A stretch of 64,000 bases of DNA. It comes from Liolophura sinensis (lineage: Eukaryota > Mollusca > Polyplacophora > Chitonida > Chitonidae). The translations under genes were made by a program, and so were the position numbers. The notes under the pieces were generated by a model, which searched no databases, had not been told where the DNA came from, and saw nothing but the letters and a program-made list of their open reading frames with translations. Below, one piece after another: positions 54,301 through 64,000 of this stretch (its first letter is position 1; each line of letters begins with the position of its first letter). The stretch is from assembly GCF_032854445.1 (NCBI RefSeq), contig NW_027017974.1, positions 120,521-184,520 on the forward strand, read 5' to 3'.

Positions 54301-55810
54301 CTATATTCAACTTTTGACTATAAGTTATGTGCCCTTCGGTAGCCCAGAAGACCTGAAATCTTTTATCTAAGCCCATTTAACTCACCCAGCAATTGCCTTA
54401 CTTCTAAGTGCAAGAAAACCTCAATGTCTTTATCTACGTGTAGAAAAACCACACCATTTGTAAATAAAAAACACAAGGTACTTGATACAGTCTGCTGTAA
54501 AAAGTACAACTAAACACTGACCCACTTCAGTAAGGTGCCAAAAGATGCGGAATTGAGCCAGGCATAGGCAGCTGTTGAAAAATTGCAAATAAGGTGCCAA
54601 AAGATGCGGAATTGAGCCAGGCATAGGCAGCTGTTGAAAAATTGCAAATTTCCCTGGTTTCCATGGAGTAAGAGCCGTTGCTGGGCACGTGATTATGACA
54701 TAAATGATCATTCAATTGTCACTACAGCCAAAAGTGTTAGTCGGAGAGCAACGCGGTTTGCACCATTTGTTTTCTCGTCAGAAAATACGTCGGATTAGCC
54801 TCTTACCAGCAGCACTGGAACAGTTTTTCCACTTTTGCATTTTTACCTGGTCTTTTTGTTAATTGAAATCGGCTACACTGTACTCTGTACAATCGCGACT
54901 GGTCATTACTATATTCAACTTTTGACTATAAGTTATGTGCCCTTCGGTAGCCCAGAAGACGTCAAATATTTCGGCTAAGCCCATTTAACTCACCCAGCAA
55001 TTGTCTTACTTCTAAGTCCAAGACAATCTCAATGTCTTTATCTACGTGTAGAAAAACCCACACCATTTGTACATGAAAAACACAAGGTACTTGATACAGT
55101 CTGCTGTAAAAAAGTACAACTCGAACACAGACCCACTTGAATAAGGTGCCAAAAGATCCGGAATTGAGCCAGGTATCGGCAGCTGTTGAAAAATTGCAAA
55201 TTTCCCTGGTTTCCATGGAGTAAGAGCCGTTGCTGTGCACGTGATTATGACATAAATGATCATTCAATTGTCACTACAGGCAAAAGTATTGGTCGGACAG
55301 CAACGCGGTTTGCACCATTCGATTTGTCGTCACAAAATACGTCGGATTAGCTTCTTACCAGCAGCACTGGAACAATTTCTCCAATTTTGCATTTTTACGT
55401 CTTTTTGTTAATTGAAATCGGCTACACTGTACTCTGTACAATCGCGACTGGTCATTACTATATTCAACTTTTGACTATAAGTTATGTGCCCTTCGGTAGC
55501 CCAGAAGACGTCAAATCTTTCGGCTAAGCCCATTTAACTCACCCAGCAATTGCCTTACTTCTAAGTCCAAGACAATCTCAATGTCTTTATCTACGTGTAG
55601 AAAAACCAGACCATTTGTACATGAAAAACACAAGGTACTTGATACAGTCTGCTGTAAAAAGTACAACTAAACACTGACCCACATTTATAAGGTGCCAAAA
55701 GATGCGGAATTGGGCCAGGCATCGGCAGCTGTTAAAAAATTGCAATTATCCCTGGTTTCCATGGAGTAAGAGCCGTTTGCTGGGCACGTGATTATGACAT
55801 CAAGGATCAT
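51347..55810. repeat. Higher-order satellite block, copy D2
   Basis: Partner of 45796-50260 at +5,551 bp, with the same monomer order and the same 59-bp duplication. Its right part runs into the indel-rich patch, so some differences from its partner may be consensus errors. Confidence 0.82.
54532..54649. repeat. 59-bp tandem duplication inside a monomer (block D2)
   Basis: The same duplication as at 48981-49098, exactly 5,551 bp further on, in the paralogous monomer. It arose once, before the block was copied. Confidence 0.95.
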
Positions 55811-58800
55811 TGAATTGTCGCTACAGCCAAAAGTATTGGTCGGAGAGCAACGCGGTTTGCACCATTCGATTTCTCGTCACAAAATACGTCGGATTAGCCT
55901 CTCACCAGCAGCACTGGAACAGTTTTTTCCACTTTTGCATTTTTGCTGGTCTTTTTGTTAATTGAAATCGGCTACACTGTACTCTGTACAATCGCGACTG
56001 GTCATTACTATATTCAACTTTTGACTATAAGATATGTGCCCTTCGGTAGCCCGAGAAGACCTGAAATCTTTCGGCTAAGCCCATTTAACTCACCCCAGCA
56101 ATTGCCTTACTTCAAAGTGCAAGACAATCTCAATGTCTTTATCTACGTGTAGAAAAACCACACCATTTGTACGTGAAAAACATAAGGTACTTGATACAGT
56201 CTGCTTTAAAAAGTACAACTGAACACTGACCCACTTCAGTAAGTTGCCAAAAGATGCGGATTGAGCCAGGCATCGGCAGCTGTTGAAAAATTGCAAATTT
56301 CCTTGCTTTCCATGGAGTAAGAGCCGTTGCTACGCACGTGATTATGACATAAATGATCATTCAATGTCGCTACAGCCAAAAAGTATAGGGTCGGAGAGCA
56401 ACGCGGATTGCACCATTCGATTTCTCGTCACAAAAATACGTAGGGATTAGCCTCTTACTAGTAGCACTAGAACAGTTTTTCCACTTTTGCATTTTTACCT
56501 GGTCTTTTTCTTAATTGAAATCGGCTACACTGTACTCTGTACAATCGCGACTGGTCATTACTATATTCAACTTTTGACTATAAGTTATGTGCCCTTCGGT
56601 AGCCAGAAGACCTGAAATCTTTGGCCAAGCCCATTTAACTCACCCAGCAATTGTCATACTTCTAAGTCCAAGGACAATCTCAATGTCTTTATCTACGTGT
56701 AGAAAACCACACCATTTGGTACATGAAAAACACAAGGTACTTGATACAGTCTGTGTAAAAAGTACAACTGAACACTTGACCCACATTATAAGGTGCCAAA
56801 AGGTGCGGAATTGGGCCAGGCATCGGCAGCTGTTAAAAAATTGCAAATATCCCTGGTTTCCATGGAGTAAGAGCCGTTGATGGGCACGTGATTATGATAT
56901 CAATGATCATTGAATTGGTCGCTAAAGCCAAAAGTATTGGTCGGAGAGCAACGCGGTTTGCCACCATTCGATTTGTCGTCACAAAAATACGTCGATTAGC
57001 CTACTTACCAGCAGCACTGGAACAGTTTTTTCCACTTTTGCATTTTTGCCTGGTCTTTTTGTTAATTGAAACCGGCTACACTATACTCTGTACAATCGCG
57101 ACTGGTCATTACTATATTCAACTTTTGACTATAAGTTATGTGCCCTTCGGTAGCCCAGAAGACCTGAAATCTTTCGGCTAAGCCCATTTAACTCACCCAG
57201 CAATTGTCTTACTTCTAAGTCCAAGACAATCTCAATGTCTTTATCTACGTGTAGAAAAACCACACCATTTGTACGTGAGAAACATAAGGTACTTGATACA
57301 GTCTGCTGTAAAAAGTACAACTGAACACTGACCCACTTCAGTAAGGTGCCAAAAGATGCGGAATTGAGCCAGGCATCGGCAGCTGTTGAAAAATTGCAAA
57401 TTTCCCTGGTTTCCATGGAGTAAGAGCCGTTGCTACGCACGTTATTATGACATAAATGATCATTCAATTGTCGCTACAGGCAAAAGTATTGGTCGGAGAG
57501 CAACGCGGTTTGCACCATTCGATTTCTCGTCACAAAATACGTCGGATTAGCCTCTTACCAGCAGCACTGGAACAGTTTTTCCACTTTTGCATTTTTGCCT
57601 GGTCTTTTTGTTAATTGAAATCGGATACACTGTACTCTGTACAATCGCGACTGGTCATTACTATATTCAACTTTTGACTATATGTTATGTGCCCTTCGGT
57701 AGCCAGAAGACCTGAAATGTTTGGGTTAAGCCCATTTAACTCACCCAGCAGTTGCCTTACTTCTAAGTGCAAGACAATCTCAATGTCTTTATCTACGTGT
57801 AGAAAAAACCACACCATTTGTACATGAAAAACACAAGGTACTTGATACAGTCTGCTGTAAAAAGTACAACTGAACACTGACCCACTTCAGTAAGGTGCCA
57901 AAGATGCGGAATTGAGCCAGGCATCGGCAGCTGTTGAAAAATTGCAAATTTCCCTGGTTTCCATGGAGTAAGAGCCGTTGCTGTGCACGTGATTATGACA
58001 TAAATGATCATTCAATTGTCACTACAGCCAAAAGTATTAGTCGGAGAGCAACGCGGTTTGCACCATTCGATTTGTCGTCACAAAATACGTCGGATTAGCC
58101 CTCTTACCAGCAGCACTGGAACAATTCTTCCAATTTTGCATTTTTGCCTGGTCTTTTTGTTAGTTGAAACCGGCTACACTGTACTCTGTACAATCGCGAC
58201 TGGTCATTACTATATTCAACTTTTGACTATAAGTTATGTGCCCTTCGGTAGCCCAGAAGACCTGAAATCCTTGGGCCAAGCCCATTTAACTCACCCAGCA
58301 ATTGTCTTACTTCTAAGTCCAAGACAATCTCAATGTCTTTATCTACGTGTAGAAAAACCACACCATTTGTACGTGAGAAACATAAGGTACTTGATACAGT
58401 CTGCTGTAAAAAGTACAACTGAACACTGACCCACTTCAGTAAGGTGCCAAAAGATGCGGAATTGAGCCAGGCATCGGCAGCTGTTGAAAAAATTGCAAAT
58501 TTCCCTGGTTTCCATGGAGTAAGAGCCGTTGCTGGGCACGTGATTATGACATCAATGATCATTCAATGTCGCTACAGCCAAAAGTATTGGTCGGAGAGCA
58601 ACGCGGATTGCACCATTCGATTTCTCGTCACAAAAATACGTCGGATTAGCCTCTTACTAGTAGCACTGGAACAGTTTTTCCAATTTTGCATTCTTGCCTG
58701 GTCTTTTTGTTAATTGAAATCGGCTACACTGTACTATGTACCATCGCGACTGGTTATTACTATATTCAACTTTTGAATATATGTTATGTGCCCTTCGGTA

Positions 58801-59311
58801 GCCCAGAAGACGTCAAATCTTTGGGCCTAAGCCCATTTCACTCACCCAGCAATTGCCTTACTTCTAAGTCGAAGACAATCTCAATGTCTTTATCTACGTG
58901 TAGAAAAACCACACCATTTGTACATGAAAAACACAAGGTACTTGATACAGTCTGCTGTAAAAAGTACAACTGAACACTGACCCACTTCAGTAAGGTGCCA
59001 AAAGATGCGGAACTGAGCCAGGCATCGGCAGCTGTTGAAAAATTGCAAATTTCCCTGGTTTCCATGGAGTAAGAGCCGTTGCTGGGCACATGATTATGAC
59101 ATAAATGATCATTCAATTGTCGCTACAGCCAAAAGTATTGGTCGGAGAGCAACGCGGTTTGCACCATTCGATTTCTCGTCACAAAATACGTCGGATTAGC
59201 CTCTTACCAGCAGCACTGGAACAGTTTTTCCACTTTTGCATTTTTGCCTGGTCTTTTTGTTAATTGAAATCGGCTACACTGTACTCTGTACAATTGCGAC
59301 TGGTCATTACT

Positions 59312-59315
59312 ATAT
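59312..59315. repeat. Target-site duplication, left (ATAT)
   Basis: The satellite reads CATTACTATAT and then stops at the element end. ATAT recurs at 62968-62971. An intact monomer has one ATAT in ACTATATTCAAC. Confidence 0.92.
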
Positions 59316-59343
59316 GAAGAGTTTGATTCCAAAACGCGATAAA
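59316..59343 (+). repeat. Element 2 left terminal inverted repeat
   Basis: GAAGAGTTTGATTCC then AAAACGCGATAAA, matching the reverse complement of the right end with one A/G difference. Its inner part is also the first subterminal repeat. Confidence 0.95.
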
Positions 59344-59573
59344 TCCATTTCCAATGTTTGGTTAAAAAGCACCTTTTTTACCTAGAGTGATTGATGACTG
59401 TAATTGATCAATTATATTGGCTGAACCTTTAGTGACAAACTACTCAAAGACAATCAGCACAAATAATTAAATCCAGAACTAATTACTACTTTCGTTTGAT
59501 GAAATTAATTATTTTATTTGCAAAACGCGACATATCCAAGTTAAATCTTTTTTTCACAAAATGCTATATATCC
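59329..59573 (+). repeat. Left subterminal repeats of element 2 (three copies)
   Basis: CCAAAACGCGATAAATCC at 59329-59346, GCAAAACGCGACATATCC at 59520-59537 and ACAAAATGCTATATATCC at 59556-59573 are variants of one motif in the same orientation. Inverted counterparts lie at the other end. Repeats of this kind commonly bind transposase; that function is inferred. Confidence 0.8.
59513..59518 (-). promoter_or_regulatory. Possible poly(A) signal on the minus strand
   Basis: TTTATT on plus gives AATAAA on minus, about 450 bp after the transposase stop at 59965. It is the best-placed hexamer I saw, but it is unconfirmed. Confidence 0.3.
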
Positions 59574-59964
59574 TGATTTAATTTGTTTAACTGAAAAAAC
59601 GTCACTAATCCAGTGGTGTAACTTCATGCATCTGGCAAAACAAAGTGATTTACTTGATGAAACATTAACTGACTAGTTTTGCAATAATTACAGGTGATCA
59701 AAAAGAAAACTGCTGCCAAATTCACAACTTCTGGCCGTAACACACAGGCAAGATCGCTAATAACAACAAAACACAATTCATACCGAAATGGAACACACAA
59801 TTTCAACTTTAAGAAAGGTTAGGATCTAACCTAGAATATCGCAATGAAAAGAAAAAGAGTTTAATTAAACGTTTTAACCATCACACACAATTTCGGAAAA
59901 CTAACTCTTCAATAATTACTGTTTCACTGAGCACAGCGCGGGATTTTAACAGTCTAGGTTAGGC
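59574..59964 (-). other. 3' non-coding region of the element 2 transposase
   Basis: AT-rich sequence with no recognisable gene. The 60-codon minus frame at 59624-59806 has no family resemblance and is left out. It is likely the 3' untranslated part of the transposase transcript. Confidence 0.5.
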
Positions 59965-62812
59965 CTACTCCTCAGCACTGCTATTTTCAGAGTGTTCGAC
60001 ACTACCGGTAACTCTGTTTGTTAGAGCACTGTTGTAGAAATCGAATACTTCTTCACTTGCTCCAATTTCAAGCAGTAAACTGTTCACGTCCCTAGCTTTT
60101 GCATCACTGACTGTGCTTTGGGTGTGCAACTGAGTGGGTTTAAAGTCTGCCCACCTTTTCCCCCGCTTAAGGATACTGTGATAACAGTATTCACCATTAT
60201 AAACGGTTTTGAACCCAACTTTGTCATTCTCAATCTTTAACATGCGGGCCTCGCTAATTTTAAACGTTTCTGTGATTTTGTAAATGCCTGTGTGGCAGAC
60301 TTGTAGTCAAATGCCTGCCAATCTTTACCATACACAAAGACATTTCCATAGTTTCTAAGGATCCCATAGTAGTCCTGAGGCATAAGGATTGTGTGGTGTT
60401 TCCGTATATTTTGTTCTATCCGACCAAACACGCGATCAGCTGGGAGGAAAGAATGACCTCTAATAGGAAAACTGTATTCAATGTTAACATTGGGAAAGGC
60501 ATTCTTTCGCAGAGCAAATAGCATAGATAGAACGTTCATGTTTTTATTCTGTCCAAAAACAGGAATCACTGAATAAGCGCAGCTGATTAGCCTGTCGTAG
60601 ACTACATTCAAGGCCCAACGAAACAGTGGTTCAAGGGGCGGATGAGATCATGTTACTGTCCTTTTTGTTTTCATGCTCCATCCAAGTATAGAGATAAACA
60701 TCATCTTTGATCTGGCGGCTTTCCTTCCCATGGTGTACTACTATCATAAATAGATACATGTAAAGTTGACGTGAATAGTAAGCCTGACCGATAGGTGTTT
60801 TTGGTAGAACCAGGTTCTGCATCATATCAAAGCAAACTGTGACTGATGTATCTATAACCTGTCCCAGTAAGTCATAAAATACACGTGCACGTCGCCTATG
60901 CAGAATAAATGAGGGCAGTTTCAAACTGCTTTTCCTCATCAGTCATATTCGGGTCTTTCATTTTCAGGCGGTACTTAACACATGTGGCACATGCATCACT
61001 GACAGGGCTCCAAATCCAAGATTAAATTTGTAACGGAAAACGGAATAATATAAAGAATAGCTGACATCTGCATGGTTTTGTTGTTGGAATAAAGCATGCA
61101 TTTTTTTCACACTCAAATCGCTTGGCAAGTATTTTCTGCCAGGTGCCCCTCTACGCCCATAATGACTTGCGCGACATGTAAAGGTTTTCACATGCTCCTC
61201 GATATCCTGTTTTTTCTGCTCATAATCAGCTACCCTGCGTCTACCGCCTCTGTTTTCCGGTCGACTTGTAGCGTGTTCGGCATAATACCGTGCAATTCTG
61301 GTTACACGATCTTTACTGACGCCTGAAAAAGGAAGAACATAATCGGTCTTATTACTGCCATGTACGCTTTTGACCCACAAAATTTGGAGTAAATTTCAGA
61401 AAGCACAAAATGGAGCAAATGAGCAACTTCTCTGTCTCTCACCCTCCCTTACTGAAGCTACAATGTAAGTCAACCGTATATTATGTAAATGTGTTGTAAT
61501 AATGTAAACTCAGGAATTGACGGAATGATTTCTCATTAATGCAGTCCTGATTTGATCTGATTTGATTACACCTATGTTAATCAAACGCAAATTACTGAAA
61601 TGCTTTCACACCACAGGTTTGACGTGAAGCCAAACTACTGGCTTTGATCTTTCAGCTGCAATGATAACTGACTGTTTGGGTTGATTGGTTGGATGGTGTT
61701 TATAACCGTACTTAAAAATCTATCACTGGCATAACAGCCTGCCAGACTTAAGGGTGAAGGAAGCCGGGGTACCGGAGAGAACCACTGACCTATGTCAAGT
61801 CCTATCAACTCTTCCACATGTGACACACGTCCAGTTCACGCAATGACTTACACCACAGCGGTGAAAGGCCAGTGATTTCCAGCGAAGGCATTACTGCGTT
61901 ACAAAATCTAAAAGTGCCGTTACTCACTTGGCCACGAACAATTACAGCGAGAAAACCATGGAAATTCGCTGACCGAGTCAGATTTGACACCTGAGCCTCA
62001 TGTATCAAACACAGCTGAAAAACCACACCCTTAACCTGACCGTAACAACCCACACTGTCAACCGTAAACCTATGAGCTTTAGTATGTTGTTGCTGTTCGA
62101 CATTTTCACAAAAAACAAAGAAAAAATGAAAAAAACAGCAGCAACTGGAATTGAACTCTGCTTTTGAACGTTGAAAGCCATAAAAAATACAGAATTTGCG
62201 TTGTCATATCACTTACCTAAAACCTTCAAAAATGTGGCCTTGCATACGTGTAGCCTGTTCGGGTGATCTTTAGTCATCAGCCTGTACTGAACCGAGAGGC
62301 ACCGGTCCTTCCTGGAATCTTCATTTTTCGACACGTAGGCGCCGTCGTTTAACCTTCTCAATGGTCATTAGTTGAAGCAGCATCTGGTCCTGTTCAACCT
62401 TGTTCTGTTTGCCATAAATTGTGTTAAAGTTGAAAGCGATGTCATCTGGTGTGAGCTTATCTGCATGGCAAAATGAACACGAACGAGCCTCATGCTGACA
62501 AGCAATTCCCGGTACTTTACCCATGCCGCTATGTCGAATTTTCTTAACTTTCTCTCGATCATGATGTTCCTTGGACGGTCTGCGTTTCTTCCCTACAGGC
62601 GATAATAGGACAGGCTCATCTGTTCCGTCAAAATTATTCATTATTCCCTCAAAACTGTCAAAATAGTGGAAGCTAAGACCTATCAGCTGCTGTCTGCATG
62701 GGCGCAGCCATGTTGGATTACCTTCGGACGAATGGAAGGATCTGATTGGCTGACTGGATATATCGCTATCTGGGTCAAATGTGTTGTGGCGCATATCGCA
62801 TTTTGAAAACAA
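59965..62812 (-). pseudogene. Two-exon transposase gene, near full length, interrupted by frame shifts
   Basis: Exon 1 (62812 or 62641 down to 62217) encodes a basic N-terminal part with KKRRPSKEHHDREK, then Cys/His-rich CQHEARSCSFCHADKL, and ends in VCKATFLKVL. Exon 2 (61322-59965) continues with VSKDRVTRIA, RPENRGGRR, ASHYGR, KYLPSDLSVKKM and FNLGFG; then in other frames PVSDACATC, HRRRARVFYDLL, VCFDMMQNLVLPK, FSDSC, GQNKN, RGHSFLPADRVFGRI, FKISEAR and a C-terminal tail. Candidate catalytic Asp residues lie in the CFDMMQ, FSDSC and LPADR blocks, by family analogy. Total coding length is about 650 codons, normal for this type. At least seven single-base shifts (near 62326, 61005, 60905, 60645, 60580, 60556 and 60270) break the frame, mostly beside homopolymers. 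I saw no stop-making substitution in the followed frame. It is either a young pseudogene or an intact gene with consensus errors. Confidence 0.82.
61323..62216 (-). other. Intron of the element 2 transposase (894 bp)
   Basis: On the minus strand the donor reads AG|GTAAGT (exon ends at 62217) and the acceptor reads TTCTTCCTTTTTCAG|GC (exon starts at 61322). The intron is phase 1 and restores a Gly codon between VL and VSKDRV, which gives a continuous family-like block. Minus-strand frames inside it, such as 61635-61826 and 61805-62053, have no resemblance to anything and are treated as chance. Confidence 0.85.
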
Positions 62813-62954
62813 GCCAAACTTTTAGAAGCCTGAAGGATATGGATTTAGCGCATTTTGGTGAAAACTATATATGGTAGGCACAAGATTAAACTATTGCCGA
62901 CATGTTAGTGGTGGCAGCGTGAATTTCTTGAAAATGGCGTTTATCGCGTTTTGG
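62756..62954 (-). repeat. Right subterminal repeats of element 2 (four copies)
   Basis: On the minus strand the copies are at 62936-62954, 62841-62858, 62788-62805 and 62756-62773, for example CCAAAATGCGCTAAATCC. They are inverted relative to the three left copies. The two innermost lie downstream of the ATG at 62812, which argues that translation really starts lower, for example at the ATG at 62641. Confidence 0.8.
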
Positions 62955-62967
62955 AACCAAACTCTTC
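62940..62967 (-). repeat. Element 2 right terminal inverted repeat
   Basis: TTTATCGCGTTTTGG then AACCAAACTCTTC mirrors 59316-59343 with a single mismatch. Confidence 0.95.
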
Positions 62968-62971
62968 ATAT
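62968..62971. repeat. Target-site duplication, right (ATAT)
   Basis: ATAT follows the element directly and the satellite resumes with TCAACTTTTGACTATAAG. Confidence 0.92.
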
Positions 62972-64000
62972 TCAACTTTTGACTATAAGTTATGTGCCCT
63001 TCGGTAGCCCAGAAGACCTGAAATCTTTGGGCCAAGCCCATTTAACTCACCCAGCAATTGTCTTACTTCTAAGTCCAAGACAATCTCAATGTCTTTATCT
63101 ACGTGTAGAAAAACCACACCATTTGTACATGAAAAACACAAGGTACTTGATACAGTCTGCTGTAAAAAGTACAACTAAACACTGACCCACATTTATAAGG
63201 TGCCAAAAGGTGCGGAATTGGGCCAGGCATCGGCAGCTGTTAAAAAATTGCAAATATCCCTGGTTTCCATGGAGTAAGAGCCGTTGCTGGGCACGTGATT
63301 ATGACATCAATCATCATTGAATTGTCGCTAAAGCCAAAAGTATTGGTCGGAGAGCAACGCGGTTTGCACCATTCGATTTGTCGTCACAAAATACGTCGGA
63401 TTAGCCTCTTACCAGCAGCACTGGAACAGTTTTTCCACTTTTGCATTTTTGCCTGGTCTTTTTGTTAATTGAAATTGGCTACACTATACTCTGTACAATC
63501 GCGACTGGTCATTACTATATTCAACTTTTGACTATAAGTTATGTGCCCTTCGGTAGCCCAGAAGACCTGAAATCTTTCGGCTAAGCCCATTTAACTCACC
63601 TAGCAATTGTCTTACTTCTAAGTCCAAGACAATCTCAAAGTCTTTATCTACGTGTAGAAAAACCACACCATTTGTACGTGAGAAACATAAGGTACTTGAT
63701 ACAGTCTGCTGTAAAAAGTACAACTGAACACTGACCCACTTCAGTAAGGTGCCAAAAGATGCGGAATTGAGCCAGGCATCGGCAGCTGTTGAAAAATTGC
63801 AAATTTCCCTGGTTTCCATGGAGTAAGAGCCGTTGCTACGCACGTGATTATGACATAAATGATCATTCAATGTCGCTACAGCCAAAAGTATTGGTCGGAG
63901 AGCAACGCGGATTGCACCATTCGATTTCTCGTCACAAAAATACGTCGGATTAGCCTCTTACTAGTAGCACTGGAACAGTTTTTCCAATTTTGAATTTTTG
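62968..64000. repeat. 549-bp satellite array, right segment (about 1.9 monomers)
   Basis: The monomer continues in the same orientation and phase after element 2 and runs off the end of the window, so the array extends beyond it. The copies here look free of the single-base indels seen at 55-59 kb. No gene is present. Confidence 0.96.

Larger units (their letters stand above)
29502..59315. repeat. 549-bp satellite array, middle segment (about 54 monomers)
   Basis: The same monomer continues in the same orientation and phase after element 1, up to the target site of element 2. Subtype order shows nested block duplications, including copy C near 31.5-39.8 kb and the pair at 45.8-50.3 and 51.3-55.8 kb. 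No gene, RNA or third transposon is visible. Monomers from about 55.0 to 58.9 kb carry many single-base insertions and deletions that are rare elsewhere. Confidence 0.97.
59316..62967 (-). mobile_element. Element 2: 3.65-kb DNA transposon with 4-bp target duplication
   Basis: The element begins GAAGAGTTTG and ends CAAACTCTTC, with 28-bp inverted repeats that differ at one position, and duplicates ATAT. About 18-bp repeats of the form CAAAAYGCGATAWATCC are clustered near both ends, pointing inward from each. A two-exon transposase gene on the minus strand takes up most of the body. The transposase shares its core with that of element 1, but the terminal sequences differ, so these are two families. 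The near-identical ends suggest a fairly recent insertion. Superfamily is inferred as Sola-type from the 4-bp duplication and the protein core. Confidence 0.93.

Noticed and set aside
61096-61326. 76-codon plus frame inside element 2
   Set aside because: It is the antisense shadow of exon 2, which carries the HYGR and KYLPSDL blocks.
61635-62053. Minus-strand frames of 63 and 82 codons
   Set aside because: Both fall inside the predicted intron and show no family resemblance.

Overview
The window is eukaryotic, most likely metazoan, and is almost entirely satellite DNA. About 106 head-to-tail copies of a 549-bp monomer fill 1-27661, 29502-59315 and 62968-64000. Copies are collinear with only small length changes. 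I found no RNA gene, prokaryotic operon, CRISPR array or ordinary single-copy host gene. The species cannot be named from the sequence; a spliced transposase gene with canonical splice sites and the long satellite array rule out bacteria.

The satellite is not a simple random tandem. Diagnostic variants define several monomer subfamilies, and ordered strings of them recur as larger blocks: the 14.3-20.9 kb string recurs at 31.5-39.8 kb and partly at 0-2.8 kb; an eight-to-nine-monomer string at 45.8-50.3 kb recurs at 51.3-55.8 kb and carries a private 59-bp duplication in both copies; a six-monomer periodicity joins about 23.0-24.8 kb with 26.3-29.8 kb. This is higher-order-repeat organisation produced by unequal exchange.

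Two unrelated-by-ends but protein-related DNA transposons interrupt the array. Element 1 (27662-29501, 1840 bp) has 31-bp terminal inverted repeats, a CACT target duplication, a large internal palindrome made of subterminal repeats, and only the C-terminal half of a transposase with a GQNKN core. Element 2 (59316-62967, 3652 bp) has 28-bp terminal inverted repeats, an ATAT target duplication, arrays of about 18-bp subterminal repeats at both ends, and a nearly full-length two-exon transposase gene on the minus strand broken only by single-base frame shifts. Both proteins belong to the family with an (F/W)xD(N/S)C-x-GQNKN core (DUF7869-like); with 4-bp target duplications the best guess is a Sola-type superfamily, an inference I could not test.

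Two patches of satellite (about 5.2-8.8 kb and 55.0-58.9 kb) are unusually rich in single-base indels and may reflect poor consensus rather than biology. The short open frames found on both strands of nearly every monomer are judged to be by-products of the repeat, not genes.
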